Shown here: piece after piece, positions 22,724-32,323 of the stretch | Layout: every line of letters starts with the position of its first letter | Numbering within the stretch: the first letter of the stretch is position 1 | Source: Sphingomonas panni | GTDB taxonomy: Bacteria > Pseudomonadota > Alphaproteobacteria > Sphingomonadales > Sphingomonadaceae | Direction: 5' to 3' | Length of the DNA stretch: 64,000 bases | NCBI RefSeq assembly: GCF_022664435.1 | Contig: NZ_JAKREU010000002.1 | Span: 186,001-250,000 of the forward strand | Program-made: the position numbers and the translations under genes | Notes under the pieces: model-generated | Database searches by the model: none | What the model was told of the DNA's origin: nothing | What the model saw: only the letters and a program-made list of their open reading frames with translations

Positions 22724-22839
22724 GGACGAATTCCTCTCCGCGCACGGCTGACTGCCGCGCGTCATGGTTCGCGGCGACGAAGCCGCGTCAGTTCGTGCGA
22801 GGGGCCCGGCGGCGCAGGCGAGCGCACCGCCGCTGGACG

Positions 22840-25644
22840 CTACATCTTGAAGCGGACGCCGAGGCTGAAATACCGCCCCTCGATCCGCAGGTCGCGACCG
22901 AACGACTGGGTTTCGTTGTAGAAGCGATAGTTGCGGAACGGCTGCGCGAGAATGTTGCTCACATTGGCCACGACCGAGACGTTCCTGAATGCATCGTAGC
23001 TGGCGGAGAAGTCGAGCCGCGAGACTGGCTGGACCAGTTCGCCCGCATATTGTTCTTCGTTGATGTTGCGGTTGTAGCTGCTGGTCGACCGCGACCGCCA
23101 GTTGTACGAAAGCCGGGCCGAGATGCCGGCTTTTTCATAGAAGCCGGTCAGGTTGTACGCCCATTTCGACAGGCCGGTGATCTCGACCTGCCGGTCGCCT
23201 TCGCCCAGCACCTGCGGCAGCTGGTTGGTGCCGTCGAGATAGGTGACGTTGCCCTGTACGCCGAAGCCGGACAGCGCGCCGGGCAGGAAGTCGAAGAAGG
23301 TCTGCAGCGACGCTTCGACCCCCTTGATCCGGCCATCGCCCGCATTTTCAGGCCGGTTGAGCTGCACCCGGCCATAGATGGGGTCGTTCACGACCTGCGT
23401 ATAATAGCCGATGAAGCCGTTAAGATCGCGATAGAAGGCGGCAACCGACGCAGATCCGTTTTTCGAGAAATACCATTCGAGGCTGGCGTCGTAATTCTTG
23501 GAGGTCAGCGGGCGCAGATCGGGATTGCCGCCGGAACCGCTGGCGTCGAACACCGGCGGCGTGCCGTCCGGCCCCACGCTGTTTCGGGTGATGTTGATCG
23601 ACGGGTTGAGCTGTCCGAAGCCCGGCCGGGTCCGCGTCTGGGTATAACCCAGCCGCATCTGCCATTCGTTCGAGAAGCGGACGCGGGCGATGGCGGAGGG
23701 TAGCACGTCGACATAATTCTGCCGCGTGGTGCTGGGGACGATGCCGACCGTGCCGTCGGCGGCCTGTACCCGGCTGAACCCGCGATAGGTGCCGTCGGTA
23801 TTGACGATACGCGCGCCGACCGTGCCGTCGACCCGCACCCCACCCAGATCGACATCGAACTTGCCCTGGCCATAGGTAGCGTAGCTCGCCTCGCTCGCGG
23901 TAAAGCCGCCCAGCGGATCATAGGGGATGTCGGCGGTCGCAAACTTCGTCACCGCCTCGCGGATGCCATTGTCCCATGGGAACAGCACGGTCGCGCGCTG
24001 GACCGATTGCAGCGCGAGCAGGCGCAGCGCCTCGCCATTGTCGCGAATGCCCTCACGGCTCGGGGCGAGCCAGTTCTGGAACCGTTGCGGATCGCCACGA
24101 AAACCATCGGTGATGAGGCCGAGTGCGCCGCTCGGCAGGCTGTCGAGCGCGATGTTCAGGCCGGCGGTATAGGCATAGCGGTTGTTGTTCTGCGACGACG
24201 CATTGCGGTCACTGGCGCGGAAGCCGAATTGCAGGCGCGGCAGCCAGCTCCAGTCGGTTTCGAGGTCGAGGTCGATCCGCCCCTGCACGCCGTCCCCCTT
24301 CGTCACGAAATCGCGCTGGTAATAGCCGCGCCAGCGGGTGTTGGCGGGATTGTCGATGGCATAGCCGCCCAGGTCGAACACCGCCGATCCGCGCACATCC
24401 CAGTCGACATTGATCGTCGGCGCACTGGCAAGCTGCGCATCGAGACTGAATTCGGACGCCTGATATTTGCTGTTGGTATAGGCGAAGTCACCTGACAGGA
24501 TCGCGCGGCCGGTCGTCCATTTGAAGCCGGTCGCCGCCTGCCACGTATCGGTGCGGTCGTTCTGCGTCGACCGGTAGAATTCCGGGACATAGCCGCCGGT
24601 CTTGGTGAAGCTTGCCGCCTTGTTCGGCTCACCCGGCACCAGCACGACGTTGCTGAGCGTCGGGGCGACGCCGTCCGCGTCGCGGCGTTCGAAATTGACG
24701 TTGAACGCGTCGCGCAGCACTTCCCCGCGATAGGCCTGCCAAAGCCCTTCGGCGAAGAGTTCGAGGTCCGGCGTCGGCCGCCACTGGATCGTGCCGTTCA
24801 CCGCCGGACGATGCCGGACGCCCTTTTCGTAGAAATTGCCGGCATTGGCGGGAAAGCGAAAGTCGTTGCCGACGCCGGGGGTCGTCACCGTCAGGTCGTC
24901 GGCAGGATCGTTCGCACCGAACCCGCGCGGCGAGATGACGGCGGAGTCGGCATAGCGATCGGCATTGCGATAGGTGGTGCGGACATAGCTGACGTTAACG
25001 AGCGCGCCGATCTCGCCTACGGTCGTGTCCCAGCGCTTGGTCAGCAGCAGATTGCCCGCCGGGTCGAACGCCTTCGCCTGGTCGTTATAGGATGCGCGCA
25101 ATTCGCCCGCGATCTCGGTATCCTTCACATCGAACGGCCGGCGCGAGCGCAGGTTGACGAGGCCGGCAAGGCCCGGTTCGATCAGGTCGGACGTACCCGA
25201 CTTATAGACCTCGATCCCCGCCGCGACGCCAGCCGGGAAATCCTGCAGGTGCAGCACCCGGTCCTCGGCCGAAAAGAACTCACGGCCGTTGAAGGTGGTG
25301 GCAACGTCGGGCAGGCCGCGGACCAGGATGACGCCGGCCTCGTCATTATAGCGCTGCACGGTGACGCCGGTGACGCGCGCGATCGCTTCGGCGGCATTGT
25401 TGTCGGGCAGCTTGCCGATGTCGTTCGACACGATCGCGTCGACGATCGACGACGAATTGCGCTTGATCTCCTGCGCCGATCCCAGCGCCGCGCGGTATCC
25501 GGTCACGATGATGTCGGCCCCGCCGTCATTCTCCGGCGCGGCTTCCGCCTCCGCCTGCGCCGGCATATCCTGCGCGGCGGCGGGCATGGCGGCGAGCGGG
25601 ATCAGCGCGGTGGATGTCAAAAGGGCGAGCAAGGTCTTCGGCAT
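22840..25644 (-). CDS. TonB-dependent receptor (fructan locus)
   Basis: This 934-residue outer-membrane receptor has a signal peptide ending PAAAQ, a TonB-box-like DIIVTGY, plug motifs DIGKLPDNNAAEAIARVTGV and IEPGLAGLVNLRSRRPFD, and a barrel ending YFSLGVRFKM. It belongs to the same Xanthomonas/Caulobacter receptor family as the first receptor in the window. GGGAGGATCT precedes the ATG at 25644; a longer frame is rejected because it lacks a signal peptide. It lies between two GH32 genes on the same strand, so it most likely imports fructo-oligosaccharides. Confidence 0.93.
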   Translation of the reverse strand: MPKTLLALLTSTALIPLAAMPAAAQDMPAQAEAEAAPENDGGADIIVTGYRAALGSAQEIKRNSSSIVDAIVSNDIGKLPDNNAAEAIARVTGVTVQRYNDEAGVILVRGLPDVATTFNGREFFSAEDRVLHLQDFPAGVAAGIEVYKSGTSDLIEPGLAGLVNLRSRRPFDVKDTEIAGELRASYNDQAKAFDPAGNLLLTKRWDTTVGEIGALVNVSYVRTTYRNADRYADSAVISPRGFGANDPADDLTVTTPGVGNDFRFPANAGNFYEKGVRHRPAVNGTIQWRPTPDLELFAEGLWQAYRGEVLRDAFNVNFERRDADGVAPTLSNVVLVPGEPNKAASFTKTGGYVPEFYRSTQNDRTDTWQAATGFKWTTGRAILSGDFAYTNSKYQASEFSLDAQLASAPTINVDWDVRGSAVFDLGGYAIDNPANTRWRGYYQRDFVTKGDGVQGRIDLDLETDWSWLPRLQFGFRASDRNASSQNNNRYAYTAGLNIALDSLPSGALGLITDGFRGDPQRFQNWLAPSREGIRDNGEALRLLALQSVQRATVLFPWDNGIREAVTKFATADIPYDPLGGFTASEASYATYGQGKFDVDLGGVRVDGTVGARIVNTDGTYRGFSRVQAADGTVGIVPSTTRQNYVDVLPSAIARVRFSNEWQMRLGYTQTRTRPGFGQLNPSINITRNSVGPDGTPPVFDASGSGGNPDLRPLTSKNYDASLEWYFSKNGSASVAAFYRDLNGFIGYYTQVVNDPIYGRVQLNRPENAGDGRIKGVEASLQTFFDFLPGALSGFGVQGNVTYLDGTNQLPQVLGEGDRQVEITGLSKWAYNLTGFYEKAGISARLSYNWRSRSTSSYNRNINEEQYAGELVQPVSRLDFSASYDAFRNVSVVANVSNILAQPFRNYRFYNETQSFGRDLRIEGRYFSLGVRFKM

Positions 25645-25703
25645 AGATCCTCCCAGATTTCCGTTATTTTTTGTCGGTAATGTTATGTTCGGTCGCGGCC
25701 GGT

Positions 25704-27209
25704 TCAGCCCGGCGGGGCAGCCCCAGTCATCGGCCACGCCTGCATCGTCAGCTTCGCCGATCCGCCGCGTGCGCTGGCGCTCCAACGGAGTTGCCCGCCG
25801 CCGCGAAAGAAGCGGTCGGTGATGGTGCGCGTGCCGTCGCCGATGAACAGTTCGAGGATCGACTGGTCGGCCAGCAATCGCAGCCGCACGCGCTTCCCCT
25901 TCAGGTCGACCGGCGCGACATGGCGGTTGGCGAACCCGTCATGGAAATGCGGGCCCGACCGGGTGCGGTCGACGAACACCTCGTCGACGGCCGGATTGAC
26001 GCCGATCAGCGTCTTATACCCCTGCTCGTCGGTCAGGGCGATCGTCACCTGTTCGGCGGTCCCGGTGTCGAGGTCCAGGGTCAGGTCGGCCGAACCGCCC
26101 GCCACCGGCAGGTCGACCGGCGTTGCGCCGATCGTGCCGCTGAAGCTCTGCGATGTACCGCGCAGCGTCGCCACCTCGCGCACCGGCGCCTGGGCAATGC
26201 GATAGCCCGCCGGTGTCTTCTTCAGCGTCACTTCGCGGGGTACCGTCATCAGCCCGCGTGCCGGCCAGGTCGGAATCGCTTCGGCATAGCGCCAGTCGTT
26301 GGCCCAGCCGATCCAGATGCGGCGCGGATCGCTCTTCGGCAGGTCGTTCCACGATACGGCGGCATAGAAGTCCGCGCCATAGTCCATCCACTGCGCCTCG
26401 CCCGGCCAGCCGGGGACGGTGGTGAACCGCTTGCCGTCGAAATCACCGACGAAATACTGTCCGCCGGAGCCTCCGCCGACCGCATTGTCGCCTAGGTTGA
26501 TGCCCAGCACCCAGCGCGTCTCACCCGGCACACCGCCTTCAACCGGCAATTCGAACAGGTCGGGGCATTCCCAGTTCTTGCCCCGCCCGCCCGCCGGACC
26601 GAAGCTGCTGGCGAACGTCCATTGCTTCAGGTCTGGCGAGGTGAACAGGACCGCGCGGTTCTCCAGCGCCATCACCGCGACCATGACCCAGCGCTTCGTG
26701 GCTGCGTGCCAGAACACTTTCGGATCGCGGAACTCGGGCGATCCGACGCTCAGCACCTCGCCGTGCACCGTCCACGTCCGGCCACGATCGTTGCTATAGG
26801 CGACATATTGCGATTGCAGCTTCGCCTTCGGGTTGTGGCCGGTATAGATCGCCACCAGCGGGGGCTTGCCGCCCTTGCCGAACCCGGTGGTGTTGTTCCA
26901 GTCGACCACCGCGCTGCCCGAAAACGCCATGACGTCGGCCGTTTCGGGAATGGCGATCGGCAGTTCTTGCCAATGGACCAGATCGCGGCTGACGGCATGG
27001 CCCCAGTTCATATGGCCCCAGCGGTCGCCATGCGGATTGTACTGATAGAACAGGTGATACTCGCCGTCATAATAGACGAGGCCGTTGGGGTCGTTCATCC
27101 AGTTGCGCGCGGGCGCGAAGTGATAGGCCGGGCGCGCATCGGGCCGTTGCGCCGACGCGGCGGTGGCAAGCGCGAGGCCGGTCATGGCGACGATCGCAAG
27201 CCGCTTCAT
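25704..27209 (-). CDS. GH32 fructanase/levanase-like, periplasmic
   Basis: This 501-residue protein has a cleavable signal peptide (MKRLAIVAMTGLALATAASA). The GH32 motifs are complete: NWMNDPNG (nucleophile D40), FRDPKVFW and NWECPDLFEL (acid/base E), with a C-terminal beta-sandwich (FIGDGTRTITDRFF). It should release fructose from fructans or sucrose in the periplasm for the MFS porter and fructokinase encoded upstream. Its ATG overlaps the MFS stop codon (ATGA). It is close in architecture to SacC-type levanases. Confidence 0.93.
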   Translation of the reverse strand: MKRLAIVAMTGLALATAASAQRPDARPAYHFAPARNWMNDPNGLVYYDGEYHLFYQYNPHGDRWGHMNWGHAVSRDLVHWQELPIAIPETADVMAFSGSAVVDWNNTTGFGKGGKPPLVAIYTGHNPKAKLQSQYVAYSNDRGRTWTVHGEVLSVGSPEFRDPKVFWHAATKRWVMVAVMALENRAVLFTSPDLKQWTFASSFGPAGGRGKNWECPDLFELPVEGGVPGETRWVLGINLGDNAVGGGSGGQYFVGDFDGKRFTTVPGWPGEAQWMDYGADFYAAVSWNDLPKSDPRRIWIGWANDWRYAEAIPTWPARGLMTVPREVTLKKTPAGYRIAQAPVREVATLRGTSQSFSGTIGATPVDLPVAGGSADLTLDLDTGTAEQVTIALTDEQGYKTLIGVNPAVDEVFVDRTRSGPHFHDGFANRHVAPVDLKGKRVRLRLLADQSILELFIGDGTRTITDRFFRGGGQLRWSASARGGSAKLTMQAWPMTGAAPPG

Positions 27210-28582
27210 GCCGCCTTCCCCTGCAGGTTCATGTCCTCCAGCGCGACGCCGTTCGTCTCCGGCATGACCCGCACCGTCCATACCAGCTGCAGCAGCATCA
27301 TCGCACCAAAGAAGGCGAAGACCCAGCCACCCACCGCGCTCGCCACGATCGGGAACAGCCAGGTGATCGCCGCCGCCGCGACCCAGTGGGTCGTGGAGCC
27401 GAGCGCCTGCCCCTTGCCGCGCACCGCGCTTGGGAACACTTCGGAGATGAAGACCCAGATTACCGCGCCTTGGCTGATCGCGAAGGCGGCGATGAAGGCA
27501 AGCAGGCCGCCTAGGATCAGCGTCCCGTTCGGGACCGCGCGCTCCAGCTGCCAACCGACCAGCAGCAGCGCGGCGGCGCAGACGATCGATCCCACGAACA
27601 GCAGCGGGCGGCGACCGAACCGGTCGATGAAGAACAGGGCGGCGACCGTGAACAGCAGGTTGGTGCCGCCGACCGCGATCGACTGGAGCAATGCACTATC
27701 CGCTCCCGCCCCGGCCAGTTCGAAGATGCGCGGCGCGTAATAGAGCAGCGCGTTGATCCCCGACAGCTGGTTGAACAGCGCGATCGCGATAGCGCAGGCC
27801 ACGGGAAAGCTGTGCGCGCTCTGGAACAGGCGGGTATCGGCCTGCCCCGCGTCCCGGCGCTCGGCCGCCTCGATCTTCACCAGTTCGCTCTCGGGATCGA
27901 GGAAGCCAAGGCGGCTCATCACGGCCGCTGCCTTTGCCCGGTCGTTATGGATCGCCAGCCAACGCGGGCTTTCGGGCAGGACGAACGTCACGGCAAGGAA
28001 CAGCGCCGACGGCACCGCGACGATGCCGAACATCCACCGCCACGCCGTCTCGGACGGCAGCGCCTGCGCGATCAGGTAGTTGCTGAGGAACGCGATCAAG
28101 ATGCCCAGCACGATGTTCAGCTGGTTCATCGCGACCAGCCGCCCCCGAAACTTTGCCGGCGACACCTCGGCGATATAGATCGGCGTCACCACCGACGCCG
28201 CACCGATGGCGAGGCCGCCCAGGAACCGGAACGCGATCAGCATCGGCCAGCTTTGCGCGAGGCCGGTGCCGAGCGAGGAGATGACATAGGCGATGGCGAC
28301 CGACAGCATGATCGCCTTGCGCCCATAGCGGTCGGCCGGCGCGCCGGTGACCAGCGATCCGATTACCGTCCCGATCAGCGCCGAGGCGACGGTGAAGCCT
28401 AGCGACGCATCGGTCAGCGCGAAGCGCTCCTGCAACGCCTGCGTCGCGCCGGAAATGACGGCGGTGTCGAACCCGAACAACAGCCCGCCCAGCGCCGCGC
28501 CGGCCGCGCTCAGGACGATCGCGGTCGTCGCGCGTGCATCGTCCACTTCCTGCCGGCCACCCGGCGCAGCGATGCTATGCAT
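27206..28582 (-). CDS. MFS sugar porter
   Basis: This 458-residue inner-membrane protein has about 12 membrane segments and the sugar-porter signatures DRYGRKAIM, RFLGGLAIGAASVVTPIYIAE, PESPRWL, DRFGRRPLL and PETNG. It resembles XylE-type proton symporters. It lies between fructokinase, with which it overlaps by 8 bases, and the periplasmic GH32, with which it overlaps by 4, so its substrate is most likely fructose. This is inferred from context. Confidence 0.93.
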   Translation of the reverse strand: MHSIAAPGGRQEVDDARATTAIVLSAAGAALGGLLFGFDTAVISGATQALQERFALTDASLGFTVASALIGTVIGSLVTGAPADRYGRKAIMLSVAIAYVISSLGTGLAQSWPMLIAFRFLGGLAIGAASVVTPIYIAEVSPAKFRGRLVAMNQLNIVLGILIAFLSNYLIAQALPSETAWRWMFGIVAVPSALFLAVTFVLPESPRWLAIHNDRAKAAAVMSRLGFLDPESELVKIEAAERRDAGQADTRLFQSAHSFPVACAIAIALFNQLSGINALLYYAPRIFELAGAGADSALLQSIAVGGTNLLFTVAALFFIDRFGRRPLLFVGSIVCAAALLLVGWQLERAVPNGTLILGGLLAFIAAFAISQGAVIWVFISEVFPSAVRGKGQALGSTTHWVAAAAITWLFPIVASAVGGWVFAFFGAMMLLQLVWTVRVMPETNGVALEDMNLQGKAA

Positions 28583-29537
28583 CGACCGTCTCCTTGTTCG
28601 TATGAAGGGGTTCGGCCGTGCGCCAGTGCATCGGCCATTGTCGGGTCGCAGTACGATAGGCCAGCGCCAGCGCGCCGGTCAGTCCGGCCGAGGCGCCCGC
28701 AGTCGGCGCGGCGACGTAATCGTCCATGTCGATCGACCGCATGCTCGCGTCGTAACCGGCCAGCTTCGCCACCAGCGCGGCACGTACCCGGCGGTACATC
28801 TGCGGCTGCATCACTCCGCCGCCGACGATGATCCGATCCGGGCGGATGACATAGGTGAGCGTGGCGCACAGCGCCGCGATATAGTCCGCCTCGATATCCC
28901 ATGCCGGGTGATCGGCGGGCAGTTGCTCGGCCGGCACGCCCCAGCGCGCGCGCATCGCCGGACCACAGGCCAGCCCCTCCAGGCAATCGCCATGGAACGG
29001 GCAGATGCCGGCGAACGCATCGTCGCCGACCGCGCGCGGCACGGCGATATGCCCGGCCTCGGGATGGTTCGCTCCGCCATGCGGTGCACCGCCGATCAGC
29101 AGGCCGACGCCGATCCCAGTCCCGATAGTGACGTAGCAGAAGCTGTCCAGCCCCTGCCCGCTGCCGAACAACCGTTCGCCCACCGCCGCGCAGTTGACGT
29201 CGGTGTCGAGCGTCATCGGTGCGTCGATCGACTGGCGCAGCGCGCCCAGTAGGTCGACATTCTCCCAACCCGGCTTGGGCGTCGAGGTGATGTAGCCGTA
29301 ATCGGCGGCCAACGGATTGAGCGATAACGGGCCGAAGCTGCCAACCGAGAAGGCAGACAGGCTGCCATGGCCCCGTTGCGCGTCGCGGAAAAAGGCGCTG
29401 GTCGCCTCAAGTGTCTCAGCCGGGGTCGTGGTGGCGATCCGGGTTTCCGTCAGGACATTCCCATCGCGATCCGAGACGGCACAGAGGAACTTGGTGCCCC
29501 CAGCCTCGATCCCGCCGAGCAGCAGCGGTTCGCTCAC
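28575..29537 (-). CDS. Fructokinase, ROK family
   Basis: This 320-residue cytosolic kinase should phosphorylate fructose with ATP. It has the phosphate-binding GGIEAGGTKFLCAV at the N-terminus, the ROK signature around IGTGIGVGLLIGG, and the zinc-binding pattern GH-(x)n-C-x-x-H-x-x-C in AGICPFHGDCLEGLA, typical of bacterial ROK fructokinases. I chose the GTG at 29537, which has a GGAGCGGGG ribosome binding site and matches the usual N-terminus; a longer frame adds 25 unlikely residues. It is the first gene of the fructan operon and is preceded by two palindromes. Confidence 0.9.
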   Translation of the reverse strand: MSEPLLLGGIEAGGTKFLCAVSDRDGNVLTETRIATTTPAETLEATSAFFRDAQRGHGSLSAFSVGSFGPLSLNPLAADYGYITSTPKPGWENVDLLGALRQSIDAPMTLDTDVNCAAVGERLFGSGQGLDSFCYVTIGTGIGVGLLIGGAPHGGANHPEAGHIAVPRAVGDDAFAGICPFHGDCLEGLACGPAMRARWGVPAEQLPADHPAWDIEADYIAALCATLTYVIRPDRIIVGGGVMQPQMYRRVRAALVAKLAGYDASMRSIDMDDYVAAPTAGASAGLTGALALAYRTATRQWPMHWRTAEPLHTNKETVDA

Positions 29538-29622
29538 GACCCCCGCTCCGTTCGATCTGTCCGTTGCGAAACCAACGCCATCGCCACTCTCCCGTACCAC
29601 GCCGCTTAACACGGTCGATATG

Positions 29623-29647
29623 ACTAAATCTACAAATGTGATTTAGT
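29623..29647. promoter_or_regulatory. Candidate ROK-repressor operator of the fructan operon
   Basis: ACTAAATC (29623-29630) and GATTTAGT (29640-29647) form a perfect 8-bp inverted repeat with a 9-base centre, strongly AT-rich against the GC-rich background. It is 86 bases ahead of the fructokinase start codon and close to the ROK regulator gene, making that protein the natural binder. Confidence 0.6.
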
Positions 29648-29702
29648 TGGTCAAGGAAGATTTTCGCCGTTTTTTCAGCGACTTGTTAGGCAATCGTTTG
29701 CC

Positions 29703-29714
29703 GTTATCGATAAC
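29703..29714. promoter_or_regulatory. LacI-type palindrome upstream of fructan operon
   Basis: GTTATCGATAAC is a perfect 12-bp palindrome with a central CG, the usual form of a LacI-family operator. No lacI-like gene is present in the window, so a second regulator encoded elsewhere may act here. A chance palindrome is possible. Confidence 0.4.
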
Positions 29715-29764
29715 AGGCGATCAGATATTGCGGCTCCTAGCGGTTCCCGAGCGACCTGTGGCGA

Positions 29765-30886
29765 TCAGCTACGCTTGAACAAACTACTGAGATCGGGCGA
29801 GTATTGCGCGTGCAGCGGCAACAGCCCGGCCCCGATCGCTGCCGCCTCTCTGCCCAGGTTTCCAACCCGCAATTCGGGAGCGAAAAAATCAGGCGGGGCG
29901 TGGTCGGCGAGCTGGCGCCCCACCTCCGACACGATCCCGGTGAGTTCATCGACATCGAGCGATCCGTCGAGGATGACAGCCTCCAGATCCAAAAGGCTGT
30001 TGGCACCGGAAATGGCGAAGGCGAGCGCGTCGACGCATCGCTGCCGCCAGCGATCCAGTGCCATAGGCGTCGTCGCCCGATCGCGATCGTAGAGCGAGGC
30101 ATGATGGATCAGGGAATCGCGTCTGCCCTCGACCATGACCGGCATCGACGCCAGCGCACCGGCGTTGCCATGGCGCCCCTGCACGACCTGCCCGCCAATC
30201 ACCAGACCGCCGCCGACAAAGGTGCCGAGATTGATGCAAAGATAATTCTGCAGATCGACACCGGCCCCGCACAACAGATGCGCCAGCGTTGCGGCATTGC
30301 CGTCATTGTCGAAGAAGGTCGGCCCGTTCAGCCCGGCACACAGCCGGTCGGCAACGTCGCCCCGCCGCCATTCCTCTGCCTGATCCTCGGAAATGCCCAG
30401 TTCATCGCGCCATTCGCCGAGAAACCACGGCATCGCGATTCCGAACCCCATGAACAGGCCCGGATCGCCATCGGACGCGGCCAGCTGCTCGCGCACGAAC
30501 CGGTCGATCCGCTCCAATGCCAGCGCGATCGTCGGAAACGCACCGGCGTCGCATTGCACCGCCTGCTGCTGCCCGTCGAAATCGAGCAGGACCAATGTCA
30601 TCGCGTTGCGGCCGATCTCGACTCCGACCGTGTACCCCCGCGCGCCGTTGATGCGATAGATGGTTGCGGGCTGGCCCATGCCGCCGGTGCGTTTCTCGGC
30701 TTGGAACAACAGGCCGTCGTTTTCGAGTTCGTCGATGATCCGTACCACCGCCTGCGGCGACAGTCCGGTCACGCGCGCCAGTTCGGCCTTGGACGCACCG
30801 TTCAACCGGCGGATCGCCGACAGGATGAGCCGTTCGTTATACCGCCGCATCCCGCTCGCATTGGTGCCTTTGCGCGCCATGTGCAT
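29765..30886 (-). CDS. ROK-family transcriptional repressor
   Basis: This 373-residue protein joins an N-terminal winged helix (RLILSAIRRLNGASKAELARV and GLSPQAVVRIIDELENDGLL) to a ROK sugar-binding domain (GVEIGRNAMTLVLLD, NLGTFVGGGLVIGG). The cysteine cluster that binds zinc in Mlc/NagC-type repressors is missing: the matching place reads GRHGNAGALASMPV. Its ligand is probably fructose or a related sugar, given the fructokinase, porter and GH32 genes directly downstream on the same strand. The palindrome at 29623 is its probable target. The ATG at 30886 follows GGAAAG. Confidence 0.9.
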   Translation of the reverse strand: MHMARKGTNASGMRRYNERLILSAIRRLNGASKAELARVTGLSPQAVVRIIDELENDGLLFQAEKRTGGMGQPATIYRINGARGYTVGVEIGRNAMTLVLLDFDGQQQAVQCDAGAFPTIALALERIDRFVREQLAASDGDPGLFMGFGIAMPWFLGEWRDELGISEDQAEEWRRGDVADRLCAGLNGPTFFDNDGNAATLAHLLCGAGVDLQNYLCINLGTFVGGGLVIGGQVVQGRHGNAGALASMPVMVEGRRDSLIHHASLYDRDRATTPMALDRWRQRCVDALAFAISGANSLLDLEAVILDGSLDVDELTGIVSEVGRQLADHAPPDFFAPELRVGNLGREAAAIGAGLLPLHAQYSPDLSSLFKRS

Positions 30887-30987
30887 AGGGCTTTCCGCTC
30901 CCGCTCGATCATTGTCTTTCCGTCCGCCTTACACCGGATCGGACGGAAATCACCCTCGCTTCGACGGTTGCGCCTCGCCATGCAGCC

Positions 30988-32070
30988 TTACTGCGTCTGC
31001 ACCTCCGCATCGGTCATCAGGTCGTGGCCGTCGAGCCACCGCACCACCTCTCGCGCGGCGGGATGGTCGATCGGCGCATAGCGGACGCGAAGCGTCGCGA
31101 TACGGTCGCCCAGTCGATCGTGGCCGACGTCCTGCAACGCGATCAGATCCCCCTGCAGCATCCCGGCCAATTCCCGACCCAGCAACGCGGTGGCGACTTC
31201 GGCAAAGGCCGCGCCATAGGCATAGCCCTCGCCAAGCCTGTACAATAGCGGCAGCGTGAGCGCCGGAACGCAGCCCAGATGCGCCTGGATCGTCGGGTTG
31301 ATCGCATGGCCGCTCAGCCATGGTGCGATCGCCGCCGACCGGCCGGTGAAGGCGCGCAGATGCAGATATCGCGACATGCGCGCCCCGTCGTTGACGGGGT
31401 AATTGTCCCAAAGGCACACCCGCCGGCCCAGCGCCTCGGCAACGCTCTGCAGATGCCCCACGCCAATCTCGCGCGCGCAAACCTCTTCGCCGGTCCAATA
31501 GACCTGCACCGCCGGATCGAGCATCCGTCCGAGATCGCCCAGATAGTCCGCCGGTCGCGCGCCGAACACGCGGTCGAGGACGGGATCGTCGGAGTAATAG
31601 GTGGGGCACATATAGACGCGCGTTGCGCGGGTGATCCCCGCACAGAAGTTGACGACCGCCGCCTGCCGCGCCGCCAGTTCGGGCAGGTCGCCGCGGAGGT
31701 CGTCGAACAGGATGGCGAGGTCGTCGATCCCAATCGCGTCGAGGTCGGCGATACGCCGCGTCAGGTCGGCGCGCACGGTGTCGTCGAAGGGATGGGTCGA
31801 GCCGACCGGGGTTAGCGCCATGCCGAACCGCATCCCCGCCGCGCGGACCTGTGCCGAGAGTTGTGCGAGCGCTTCGGTTTGCGCGGGGTCGTGGGCGATG
31901 CGCCAGCTACGGCGGAGCGCGGCGTCGGCCTTGGGGCCGTAATGATAGAAGCGGTAGCCGGCTGCGGCGAACGTTGCGACGACATGACCGCGTTCGTCCG
32001 GAGTCCAAAGGCGGCCGAAGCGGCCCTCGATCATGCCGATGTCGGGGAGAGGCAATGCTGGTTCGGTCAT
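30988..32070 (-). CDS. GH84-like beta-N-acetylglucosaminidase domain protein
   Basis: This 360-residue protein shows the GH84 pattern. It starts IEGRFGRLWTPDERGHVVA, then has GYRFYHYGPKADAALRRSWR (the G-x-x-Y-x-Y-x-P-K theme), and a catalytic Asp pair in LAILFDDLRGD. A later VYWTGEEVCAREI and LWDNYPVND also match. GH84 enzymes use substrate-assisted catalysis to remove beta-linked GlcNAc. No signal peptide is evident, so it may act in the cytoplasm on imported oligosaccharides, which is unusual for a free-living bacterium. Start: the ATG at 32070 lies after a GATACCA/TGGTATC operator-like word; there is no strong ribosome binding site. It is divergent from the TonB receptor gene. Confidence 0.72.
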   Translation of the reverse strand: MTEPALPLPDIGMIEGRFGRLWTPDERGHVVATFAAAGYRFYHYGPKADAALRRSWRIAHDPAQTEALAQLSAQVRAAGMRFGMALTPVGSTHPFDDTVRADLTRRIADLDAIGIDDLAILFDDLRGDLPELAARQAAVVNFCAGITRATRVYMCPTYYSDDPVLDRVFGARPADYLGDLGRMLDPAVQVYWTGEEVCAREIGVGHLQSVAEALGRRVCLWDNYPVNDGARMSRYLHLRAFTGRSAAIAPWLSGHAINPTIQAHLGCVPALTLPLLYRLGEGYAYGAAFAEVATALLGRELAGMLQGDLIALQDVGHDRLGDRIATLRVRYAPIDHPAAREVVRWLDGHDLMTDAEVQTQ

Positions 32071-32080
32071 TCGACAACTA

Positions 32081-32087
32081 GATACCA
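32081..32087 (-). promoter_or_regulatory. TGGTATC motif before the GH84 gene
   Basis: TGGTATC, read toward the gene, lies 10 bases upstream of the GH84 start codon. The same 7-base word occurs twice ahead of the divergent TonB receptor. GntR/UTRA regulators of amino-sugar genes often bind words of this type, and such a regulator is encoded at 37723-38451. It is a half-site only. Confidence 0.4.
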
Positions 32088-32323
32088 CTAGAGATAATGT
32101 GGCAAGTGGCCTTTCACTGGTTTTAACGGTAGGCTGATCGATGCAGCCTGTCTGCGCGCCCTATGGGACGCAACGAAATATCGACGTTCGACCGGCCATT
32201 CCGTTGGTTCAATTGCAGTGCCAGCACCGAATGATACGCTTGGCGAGCGTCTGCAATTGGTGAATCGTGGACTGTATCGTTGTGGATCGTGCTCGGTACG
32301 TTGCATTCGGGCAAACAAGCGAG

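Noticed and set aside
25645..25703. Another copy of the GntR(FCD) operator before the fructan TonB receptor (TTGTCGGTAAT at 25671)
   Set aside because: The right half does not match the inverted repeat, and the gene belongs to a different operon with its own regulator.
27210..27554. N-terminal extension of the periplasmic GH32 into the MFS gene
   Set aside because: The added 115 residues are an out-of-frame copy of the MFS gene and hide a clear signal peptide.
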